DNA from: JALZDI01 sp965653225
Lineage (GTDB): Bacteria > Actinomycetota > Actinomycetes > Propionibacteriales > Nocardioidaceae
DNA: 11,961 bases
Assembly: GCA_965653225.1 (NCBI GenBank)
Contig: CBFGZI010000114.1
Coordinates: 1-11,961 of the forward strand
Reading direction: 5' to 3'
In this document: one piece after another, positions 6,878-11,961 of the stretch
How the letters are laid out: each line of letters begins with the position of its first letter
How positions within the stretch are numbered: the first letter of the stretch is position 1
Notes under the pieces: generated by a model
What the model was told of the DNA's origin: nothing
The model's database searches: none
What the model saw: the letters and a program-made list of their open reading frames with translations, nothing else
Program-made: the position numbers and the translations under genes

Positions 6878-8499
6878 GCCAGTCCCATCGCGCGGCGGCG
6901 CGCGGTGTCGCGCAGCCGGCCCTTGGCGACCTTGCCGCTGACCGAGTGGGGCAGCTCCTCGACGACCCGCACGTCGCTGGGCCGCTTGAACGGCGCGAGC
7001 CGGCGCTCGCAGTGCGCCCGCACGTCCTGGGCCAGCCGCTCCGCGGGGATCCACGCGTCGGGGTCGGCGACCACGTAGGCCACCACGTGCTCGGCGCCCT
7101 CCTCGTCGCCGACGCCGACCACGGCCACCTCGTCGACGCCCTCGACCTCCGCGATCGCCTCCTCGATCTCCACGGGGTAGACGTTGAAGCCGGAGACGAT
7201 CACGATCTCCTGCAGCCGGTCGACGAGGAACAGGTCGCCGTCGGCGTCGAGGTAGCCGACGTCGCCGCTGGCGTACCAACCATCGGGCCCCGGCGCTCCG
7301 TGGCCGTCGGGCCAGTAGCCGACGAACAGGTTGGCGCCGCGCACCCAGATCTCGCCCGGGTCTCCCTCCTCGGTGTCCTGCCCGTGCTCGTCCGCGACCC
7401 GTAGCTCCACACCCGGCAGAGCCCGGCCGACGGAGCCGCGCTTGGGCCGCCCGAGCGAGCCGAGCGTGGTGGTCACGACCGGCGACGCCTCGGTCATCCC
7501 GTAGCCCTGGTGCACGGTCAGCCGGGTGGCCTCCTCGACCCGCTGCACCACCTCGACCGGGAGGGGTGATGCGCCGGACAGGACGGTCCGCACGGATGCG
7601 AACCGGGCCGCGACGTCGTCGCGGACCGCCCACGCGGCCAGCACCGGCGGCGCGATCGGCACGTTGGTGACCCGCTCCCGCTGGACCAGGTCGAGGGTGC
7701 GCGCGGCGTCGAACCGGTCGGCCAGCACGACGCAGGCCATCTGGCGCAGCGCCTGCCCCAGCACGGCGTTGAGGCCGTACACGTGGAACATCGGCAGCAC
7801 CCCGAGAACCCGGTCGTCGGGCCCCAGCGGCGGCGGGGTGAGCGACGCGGCCTGCTCGACGTTGGCCAGCAGCGCACGGTGCGGCAGCATCGCCGCGCGC
7901 GGGCGCCCGCTCGTGCCGGCGGTGTAGAGGAGGACGGCCAGCGTCTCGGGGTCCTGCGGTGAGGGCGTCGGCATCCTGCCCGTGGACGTCAGGTCGGCGT
8001 AGGACTGCTCTCCGGGGAGTGTCGGTGCGTCGACCACCACGATCCGGGGGGCGACGACGCGGCTGCGCAGCTCGTCGTCGGCACCGGCGAGCGCGTCGGA
8101 CAGCCCGTCGACCGCGGCCCGGGCGCCCGCCACGGTGCCCTCGTCGCAGACCACGACCCGCGCCTGCGAGTCGGCCAGCACCCGCACGATCTCGCCGGTG
8201 GCGGAGGTGGTGTTGAGCGGGACCGCGACCAGCCCGGCGCCCAGCGCCCCGAGGTAGGCGGTCACGAACTCGATGCGGTTCGCGAGCAGGATCGCCACCC
8301 GGTGGCCGGCCACGACGCCCTGCGTCGACAGCCCGGCCGCGACCTCGGCGCACTCGGCCGCGAGCTGGGTCCAGGTCACCCGCCTGCGCTCGTCGACGAC
8401 GGCCTCGGCGTCCGGGCGGGCACGGGCGGCGGCCGTGACCAGGGCAGCCAGGTTGCTGCTCGGCCACGGGGACTGGGTGGCGGCTGTGTGGTTGCCCAC
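6874..8499 (-). CDS. AMP-binding acyl-CoA ligase (long-chain fatty-acid-CoA ligase type)
   Basis: A 541-residue ANL-superfamily enzyme that would activate a carboxylic acid as an acyl-AMP and pass it to CoA. Motifs in order: LLYTAGTSGRPR (190-201, the ATP P-loop, with Arg where Lys-Gly is usual), LPMFHVYGLN (235-244), QGYGMTEASPVV (331-342), YASGDVGYLD (409-418), LVDRLQEIVIVSGFNVYP (425-442, hinge), and SVSGKVAKGRLR (519-530) with the adenylating Lys523. The substrate cannot be read from the sequence; fatty acid is the default guess. The GTG at 8499 gives a normal N-terminus but has no clear Shine-Dalgarno; the GTG at 8556 (560 aa) would add 19 residues unlike the family. It overlaps the glutaredoxin-like gene by 4 nt and is divergent from the HAD gene. 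Confidence 0.9.
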   Translation of the reverse strand: MGNHTAATQSPWPSSNLAALVTAAARARPDAEAVVDERRRVTWTQLAAECAEVAAGLSTQGVVAGHRVAILLANRIEFVTAYLGALGAGLVAVPLNTTSATGEIVRVLADSQARVVVCDEGTVAGARAAVDGLSDALAGADDELRSRVVAPRIVVVDAPTLPGEQSYADLTSTGRMPTPSPQDPETLAVLLYTAGTSGRPRAAMLPHRALLANVEQAASLTPPPLGPDDRVLGVLPMFHVYGLNAVLGQALRQMACVVLADRFDAARTLDLVQRERVTNVPIAPPVLAAWAVRDDVAARFASVRTVLSGASPLPVEVVQRVEEATRLTVHQGYGMTEASPVVTTTLGSLGRPKRGSVGRALPGVELRVADEHGQDTEEGDPGEIWVRGANLFVGYWPDGHGAPGPDGWYASGDVGYLDADGDLFLVDRLQEIVIVSGFNVYPVEIEEAIAEVEGVDEVAVVGVGDEEGAEHVVAYVVADPDAWIPAERLAQDVRAHCERRLAPFKRPSDVRVVEELPHSVSGKVAKGRLRDTARRRAMGLA

Positions 8500-8550
8500 G
8501 AAGCGAGTCTTGCACAGGCCTACGACCGGTCCCCGCGTAGTTCGGCCGAC

Positions 8551-8570
8551 GTTCACTCGGGTTCACTCAG
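8551..8570 (+). repeat. Tandem 10-bp direct repeat in the divergent intergenic region
   Basis: GTTCACTCGG is followed at once by GTTCACTCAG, nine of ten bases identical and one helical turn apart. It lies between the divergent ligase and HAD genes, upstream of the predicted HAD -10 element. Tandem sites at helical spacing are typical of regulator binding, but no known consensus was recognised. Confidence 0.55.
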
Positions 8571-8587
8571 GCGACCCATGACGGGGC

Positions 8588-8593
8588 TAGGCT
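8588..8593 (+). promoter_or_regulatory. -10 element suggesting a leaderless HAD transcript
   Basis: TAGGCT fits an actinobacterial -10 hexamer and ends 7 nt before the GTG at 8601, so transcription would start at or next to the start codon. There is no convincing Shine-Dalgarno, which agrees with a leaderless mRNA. No good -35 was found at normal spacing. Confidence 0.4.
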
Positions 8594-8600
8594 GACCGCC

Positions 8601-9479
8601 GTGACTCGCGCAGCCGCAACGCCACGGGACCTGCGCCGGCGGTCGGTGCTGGCCGGCGAGGGCTCCGCCGCGACGGCCGAGGTCGAGCAGTCGCTGTCGG
8701 TGCCGCCGGACCCCGAGGCCGGCGCCTTCTTCGACGTCGACAACACGATCATGCAGGGCGCGTCGCTGTTCCACCTCGCCCGCGGCCTGTACAAGCGCAA
8801 GTTCTTCCACAAGCGCGACATCGCCAGGTTCGCCTGGCAGCAGGCGTACTTCCGGGTGGCCGGCGTCGAGGACCCCGAGCACGTGGCGCAGGCCCGGCAG
8901 AGCGCGCTGGCGTTCATCGCCGGCCACCGGGTGGAGGAGCTCGAGGCACTCGGCGAGGAGATCTTCGACGAGGCGATGGCACACCGGATCTGGCCCGGCA
9001 CCCGAGCCCTGGCCCAGATGCACCTCGACCAGGGCCAGCGGGTGTGGCTGGTGACCGCCGCACCGGTGGAGATCGCCCGGATCATCGCCGAGCGGCTGGG
9101 CCTGACCGGCGCGCTGGGCACCGTGGCCGAGCACGTCGGCGGCGAGTACACCGGAGGGCTCGTCGGCGACCTCCTGCACGGCCCTGCCAAGGCCGAGGCC
9201 GTACGCGCGCTCGCCGAGGCGGAGGGGCTCGACCTCAGCCGGTGCGCGGCGTACTCCGACTCCTTCAACGACCTGCCGATGCTGACCATGGTGGGCGAGC
9301 CGTGCGCGATCAACCCCGACTCCCGGCTGCGCGACCACGCCAAGGCCAACGGCTGGCGGGTGCGCGACTACCGCACCGGCCGCAAGGCGGCCCGGGTCGG
9401 GCTGTTCGCCGCCGCGGCCGCCGGTGCGGCGACCGGTTCGGTCGCCGCGGGTATGGCCATCCGGCGCCGGGTTGTGTGA
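8601..9479 (+). CDS. HAD-superfamily subfamily IB phosphatase with C-terminal hydrophobic segment
   Basis: A 292-residue haloacid-dehalogenase-fold hydrolase. Motif I is AFFDVDNTI (42-50) with nucleophile Asp45 and acid/base Asp47; motif II is Thr152 in WLVTAAP; motif III Lys197 in GPAK; motif IV YSDSFNDLPML (218-228) with Asp220 and Asp224. The helical cap between motifs I and II is typical of the SerB/CicA-like IB group. The true substrate is unknown: SerB-like annotation is common, but phosphoserine activity cannot be assumed. Residues about 265-287 are Ala/Gly-rich and hydrophobic, followed by RRRVV, so the protein may be tail-anchored with the catalytic domain in the cytoplasm. The start is the GTG at 8601, chosen for the -10 box just upstream and because no other start precedes motif I sensibly. 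A SerB1-like HAD gene also lies near the hem genes in mycobacteria (from memory). Confidence 0.9.
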   Translation: MTRAAATPRDLRRRSVLAGEGSAATAEVEQSLSVPPDPEAGAFFDVDNTIMQGASLFHLARGLYKRKFFHKRDIARFAWQQAYFRVAGVEDPEHVAQARQSALAFIAGHRVEELEALGEEIFDEAMAHRIWPGTRALAQMHLDQGQRVWLVTAAPVEIARIIAERLGLTGALGTVAEHVGGEYTGGLVGDLLHGPAKAEAVRALAEAEGLDLSRCAAYSDSFNDLPMLTMVGEPCAINPDSRLRDHAKANGWRVRDYRTGRKAARVGLFAAAAAGAATGSVAAGMAIRRRVV

Positions 9480-9597
9480 CCCTGGGGGGCCGCCATCTTG
9501 AAGCCACGCCAGTGGGTAACCGGTGTGCTTCTTGTCCGAGTCCTGCGACTGGCGACGGCATCGCCTGGGAATGCTTGCTGTCAATGAGAGGTTCGTC

Positions 9598-9616
9598 GCG
9601 TAACTGACAGTTACGC
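9598..9616. promoter_or_regulatory. Perfect 19-bp palindrome upstream of the sigma-factor promoter
   Basis: GCGTAACT-GAC-AGTTACGC has perfect 8-bp arms around a 3-bp centre and ends 5 bp before the predicted -35 element. As I recall it, the Streptomyces BldD box is tnACnC(A/T)GnGTnA; the inner TAACTGACAGTTA matches all fixed positions except the central C and G, which are swapped. BldD is a known repressor of bldN in Streptomyces. Each arm also contains CGTAAC, an ECF-type -35-like hexamer. The symmetry is certain; the regulator is inferred. Confidence 0.6.
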
Positions 9617-9621
9617 ACGGG

Positions 9622-9651
9622 TTCACAGGCTATGGCCGTCCACCGTAGGAT
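9622..9651 (+). promoter_or_regulatory. Predicted promoter of the ECF sigma gene
   Basis: TTCACA (9622-9627, five of six to TTGACA) and TAGGAT (9646-9651) are separated by 18 bp. Transcription would start near 9658, leaving about 42 nt of leader that contains the strong Shine-Dalgarno GGGAGGGAGAG before the ATG at 9701. This promoter excludes the upstream in-frame ATG at 9632 as the start. Confidence 0.55.
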
Positions 9652-9700
9652 GCGCCGACAGGGGACCTCGGCAGGCGCCGGGGAGGGAGAGACTTTTTCG

Positions 9701-10489
9701 ATGCACCGGGTGGACGCCACCGAGCGACTGGGCCTCGCGGCCCTGCGCTGGGCTGTGCTCCAGGCGCTCGGCCTGCCCGAGCCGGCACTCGCGACCGTGA
9801 CCCTCGGGCCCGGCAACGACCCGCGGGGCAACCGCCGGGCCGCCGATCTCGCCGGCGTCCTGATGACCGAGGCGCTCGAGCAGGCACCCGCCGACAGCTC
9901 GACGCTGCCGGGCCAGCGACCCGCCTGCGAGGACGACCCGGAGGCCAGCCGGATGGTGGGGCTGGTCGACCTCGCCCGGTCCGGTGACACCGAGGCGTTC
10001 GGGATGCTGTACGACCACTACAACGGGACCGTCTACCGGTTCCTGTACTACCGGGTCGGCTCTCACGCCCTCGCCGAAGACCTCACCAGTGAGACCTTTT
10101 TCCGCGCTTTGCGTAGTATGTCCGGTTTCAAATGGCAGGGCCGCGACTTCGGCGCCTGGCTGGTGACGATCGCGCGCAACCTGGTGGCCGACCACTTCAA
10201 GGCCGGCCGCACCCGCATGGAGATGGCCACCGACGACCTGTCCGACCATGACACCGCCACTCCCGGCCCCGAGGACGACGTGATCGCCTCACTCACCAAC
10301 GAGGCGCTCCTGTGCGGGCTGCGTAAGCTCGCGCCCGAGCAGCACGAGTGCCTGGTGCTGCGGTTCCTGCAGGGCCTCTCCATCGCCGAGACCGCGCAGA
10401 TCCTCGACCGCTCCGAGGGCGCGGTCAAGCAGCTGCAGCTGCGCGCCGTGCGCAACCTCGCCAAGCTCCTCCCCGAGGGGATCCGCTGA
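9701..10489 (+). CDS. ECF-family RNA polymerase sigma factor, BldN-like, with N-terminal extension
   Basis: A 262-residue ECF sigma factor. Region sigma-2 spans about 86-167 (VGLVDLARSGDTEAFGMLYD, AEDLTSETFFRALR, WQGRDFGAWLVTIARNLVAD) and sigma-4 about 198-258 (APEQHECLVLRFLQGLSIAE, SEGAVKQLQLRAVRNLAKLL). The core strongly resembles Streptomyces BldN as I remember it, and BldN also sits near rex-hem and is followed by its anti-sigma RsbN. As in BldN, an extension of about 85 residues precedes sigma-2; in BldN this is a pro-sequence that is removed. The extension begins with an amphipathic-looking stretch (LGLAALRWAVLQALGL). The ATG at 9701 is chosen for the Shine-Dalgarno at 9681-9691 and the promoter at 9622-9651; the in-frame ATG at 9632 lies before the predicted transcript start. 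The target genes here are not known. Confidence 0.92.
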   Translation: MHRVDATERLGLAALRWAVLQALGLPEPALATVTLGPGNDPRGNRRAADLAGVLMTEALEQAPADSSTLPGQRPACEDDPEASRMVGLVDLARSGDTEAFGMLYDHYNGTVYRFLYYRVGSHALAEDLTSETFFRALRSMSGFKWQGRDFGAWLVTIARNLVADHFKAGRTRMEMATDDLSDHDTATPGPEDDVIASLTNEALLCGLRKLAPEQHECLVLRFLQGLSIAETAQILDRSEGAVKQLQLRAVRNLAKLLPEGIR

Positions 10490-10490
10490 T

Positions 10491-10598
10491 ATGGAGGTCA
10501 CATCAGCCAGGCGTGCGCATAACTCCACCGGCTCCTGGGTCGTTGACGGGAATGTCCGGGTCGCTTCGATCGCTGACCCGGAGGCCAGGGGACGATGA
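10491..10598 (+). CDS. Possible 35-residue small protein bridging sigma and anti-sigma genes
   Basis: An ATG at 10491, one base after the sigma stop, opens a 35-codon frame whose TGA (10596-10598) overlaps the ATG of the next gene by 4 nt (ATGA). GAGGGG lies 10 nt upstream, at the end of the sigma gene. The frame differs from both neighbours. The peptide has no recognisable motif, begins MEVTSARRAHN and contains SWVVDGNVRVASIADPEA. Third-position GC is about 71 percent, lower than in neighbouring genes, and two AGG codons are present, which argues against strong coding selection. It may act only as a translational bridge, or be chance. Confidence 0.3.
   Translation: MEVTSARRAHNSTGSWVVDGNVRVASIADPEARGR
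10518..10546 (+). promoter_or_regulatory. Candidate ECF (BldN-type) promoter for the anti-sigma gene
   Basis: CATAAC (10518-10523) and CGTTGA (10541-10546) are 17 bp apart. From memory the sigma-BldN consensus in Streptomyces is close to CGTAAC and CGTTGA at about this spacing, so 11 of 12 bases agree. A transcript would start near 10553, about 42 nt before the anti-sigma ATG. A sigma-dependent promoter for its own inhibitor would give negative feedback. Based on motif match only. Confidence 0.45.
10556..10581 (+). promoter_or_regulatory. Inverted repeat touching the anti-sigma Shine-Dalgarno
   Basis: CCGGGTC (10556-10562) and GACCCGG (10575-10581) are perfect 7-bp arms with a 12-nt loop. 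The 3' arm covers the first two bases of GGAGG (10580-10584), the likely Shine-Dalgarno of the next gene. In RNA it could modulate initiation of the anti-sigma gene, or be a protein site downstream of the candidate ECF promoter. Confidence 0.4.
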
Positions 10599-11935
10599 GG
10601 ATGGGGTCGATGGTCGAGCTGTTTCCGGAGAGGCGCCGCGCAGAGCTGTTCGCGCGCGCCCTCGACGGGCACGCCGCGCCTGCCGACGCACGCCTGCAGG
10701 AGCTGCTCGACACCGCCACCCGGCTGGCAGCGGTCCCGCTGGTGCGGCCGCGGGCGGAGTTCCGCGACTCCCTGCGCGCCCGGCTGATGGAGGCCGCCGC
10801 GGCCGAGCTGCCCGCCCAGGCGGCCGCCCGCGCCACCGAGACGGCCCCCGAGGTCGGCAGCGGCTCCGGCCCCACCCACCGTGGCGTGGTCACCGCCGAA
10901 CCCCGGGCCGCCCGTCGCCGGCGCCGCCTGGTCGCCGTGGCCACCGGCCTGGTGATCATCGGCGGCGGCACCGGCGTCGCCGCTGCCAGCGAGCAGGCGC
11001 TCCCCGGAGACATGCTCTACCCCGTGAAGCGCACCCTGGAGAGCGCCGAGATCGGGATCGCCCAGGGCGATGCCTCCGAAGGCCGGGCGGTGCTCGAGCG
11101 CGCCACCACCAGGCTGGACGAGGTCCAGGCGCTCAGCGCCGACCTCGCCGTCGGCGGGCCCACGCCGGACGGCAGCGACATCTCGGGGGTCGAGTCCGCG
11201 CTCAATGACTTCACCGTCGACGCCTCCACCGGCGGCAGCCGCCTGCTCCAGGCCTACGCCGAGAACCACGACCCCGCCGACCTGCGGGCGCTGCGCGACT
11301 TCACCGCCGACTCGCACCGCGTGCTCACCGGCCTGTCCGGCACCCTGCCGCCGCAGGCGCAGTCGCTGGTGAGCGCGGCCGACGACACCCTGGTGCGACT
11401 CGACACCACGGCCAAGATGGCGTGCCCCGACTGCACCGCCGCGCCGCCGCTGCAGGGGCTGTCCACCGAGCCCGCGGTCCTGCCGGACGTCGCCACCCGG
11501 GCCACACCCGACGTCCCCGCCACCACCCAGCACCGTCCGGCCCACCGCAGACACGCCAAGCACACCAGCGAGCCCGCCCGCTCCCCCAGCGGTCAGCCGA
11601 CGGCCCCCGCCGGCAGCCTGGTGCAGCTGCCGGACCTGAACCTCGACGGCACCGGCGGGCAGCCGCAGCAGGGCACCTCCACCGGCCAGACCGGGGGCTC
11701 TGGCACCCAGCAGGACCCCACTCTCGACCTCGGCGACGTGCTCGCGCCGCCGCCCGCGCCGCAGCGCACGGTCGACGCACCGCTGCCCCAGATCCCCCAC
11801 CGGCTGTCCGGGGACCTCGGCCACGTGACCAGCCCGCTCACCGGCCCCCTGCCGTCGCTGCTCGACGGCACGAGCAACACCGCGGGCAACACCGTCGACA
11901 ACAGCGGCGACGGGCTCGGCGGCCTGATTCCCTGA
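10595..11935 (+). CDS. DUF5667/RsbN-like single-pass membrane protein, probable anti-sigma factor
   Basis: A 446-residue protein in three parts. Residues 1-106 are cytoplasmic and helical, with a conserved-looking segment RAEFRDSLRARLMEAA (53-68). A basic cluster (ARRRRR) precedes one membrane helix at about 112-131. Just outside it, EQALPGDMLYPVKRTLESAE (133-152) is the hallmark I associate with DUF5667, followed by a helical domain to about 275. A CPDC pair lies at 277-280, and the rest is long, Pro/Gly/Thr-rich and disordered-looking. Its place directly after a BldN-like sigma factor and its membrane topology suggest it holds the sigma factor at the membrane, as RsbN does for BldN. Starts at 10595, 10601 and 10610 are all possible: GGAGG is 10 nt before the first and AGGGGA 8 nt before the second. 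Family is fairly sure; anti-sigma role is inferred. Confidence 0.85.
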   Translation: MRMGSMVELFPERRRAELFARALDGHAAPADARLQELLDTATRLAAVPLVRPRAEFRDSLRARLMEAAAAELPAQAAARATETAPEVGSGSGPTHRGVVTAEPRAARRRRRLVAVATGLVIIGGGTGVAAASEQALPGDMLYPVKRTLESAEIGIAQGDASEGRAVLERATTRLDEVQALSADLAVGGPTPDGSDISGVESALNDFTVDASTGGSRLLQAYAENHDPADLRALRDFTADSHRVLTGLSGTLPPQAQSLVSAADDTLVRLDTTAKMACPDCTAAPPLQGLSTEPAVLPDVATRATPDVPATTQHRPAHRRHAKHTSEPARSPSGQPTAPAGSLVQLPDLNLDGTGGQPQQGTSTGQTGGSGTQQDPTLDLGDVLAPPPAPQRTVDAPLPQIPHRLSGDLGHVTSPLTGPLPSLLDGTSNTAGNTVDNSGDGLGGLIP

Positions 11936-11938
11936 GCC

Positions 11939-11960
11939 GACGCGTCTGAGCTGAGGCGTC
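11939..11960 (+). terminator. Possible hairpin just after the DUF5667 gene
   Basis: GACGC (11939-11943) pairs with GCGTC (11956-11960), and after a 2-nt bulge CT pairs with AG around a GAGCTG loop. It begins 3 nt after the stop codon. The stem is short and the window ends here, so any downstream U-tract or stem extension cannot be seen. Confidence 0.3.
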
Positions 11961-11961
11961 T

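Noticed and set aside
6617..8566. One long minus-strand frame joining a large Arg/Gly-rich region to the glutaredoxin-like domain
   Set aside because: Only the last 86 codons match a family. The rest is out of frame with the clear acyl-CoA ligase, so the real start is the ATG at 6877.
9551..9565. Hairpin GGCGA/TCGCC after the HAD gene as a terminator
   Set aside because: The stem has only 5 bp, there is no U-tract, and it lies 72 nt after the stop; such stems are frequent by chance at this GC content.
8553..9626. A 357-codon open frame on the minus strand
   Set aside because: Antisense to the HAD gene, whose catalytic motifs are intact; no recognisable domain.
9632..9700. In-frame ATG at 9632 as the sigma-factor start
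   Set aside because: It lies between the predicted -35 and -10 elements and has no Shine-Dalgarno, whereas the ATG at 9701 has a strong one.
10289..11824. A 511-codon open frame on the minus strand
   Set aside because: Antisense to the DUF5667-type gene and the end of the sigma gene; composition is typical of a shadow frame in GC-rich DNA.

Overview
The window is very GC-rich bacterial DNA with tightly packed genes, GTG starts, 4-nt start/stop overlaps and strongly GC-biased third codon positions. Gene content and order (redox repressor Rex, hemA-hemC-hemD-hemB, a glutaredoxin-like protein, an HAD-IB phosphatase, an ECF sigma factor with a membrane anti-sigma partner) point to an actinobacterium. 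From memory the same neighbourhood occurs in Streptomyces (bldN ... rex-hemA-hemC-hemD-hemB) and partly in Mycobacterium tuberculosis (serB1-like HAD, Rv0508 glutaredoxin-like, hemA-C-D-B). A Nocardioides-like member of the Propionibacteriales is my best guess, but the genus cannot be proved from this sequence.

Layout. Positions 1-459 (+) hold the 3' end of a gene for a Gly/Ala-Pro-rich protein. It ends in a strong hairpin at 481-512 and converges on the heme genes. Positions 530-6469 (-) are one operon read right to left: rex, hemA, hemC, a uroporphyrinogen-III methyltransferase/synthase fusion (hemD), then hemB. Three junctions overlap by 4 nt and the last has a 48-nt gap. A sigma-70-like promoter with an overlapping imperfect Rex-type operator and a leader hairpin lie upstream of rex. 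Positions 6617-8499 (-) hold an acyl-CoA ligase-type enzyme overlapping a small glutaredoxin-like protein. A 101-bp divergent region with a tandem 10-bp repeat separates these from the + strand genes: HAD-IB phosphatase (8601-9479), BldN-like ECF sigma factor (9701-10489) and a single-pass membrane protein of the DUF5667/RsbN type (10595-11935).

How it works together. HemA, HemB, HemC and HemD make uroporphyrinogen III from glutamyl-tRNA (HemL is not in the window). Rex would link this to the NADH/NAD+ ratio. The sigma/anti-sigma pair looks like an envelope-spanning regulatory module with its own signals: a perfect 19-bp palindrome upstream of the sigma promoter, a candidate ECF-type promoter in front of the anti-sigma gene, and a 35-codon ORF that bridges the two genes almost exactly. 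This module is the part of the window most worth following up. No rRNA, tRNA, CRISPR, insertion sequence or phage feature was seen, and no gene-free stretch exceeds about 220 bp.
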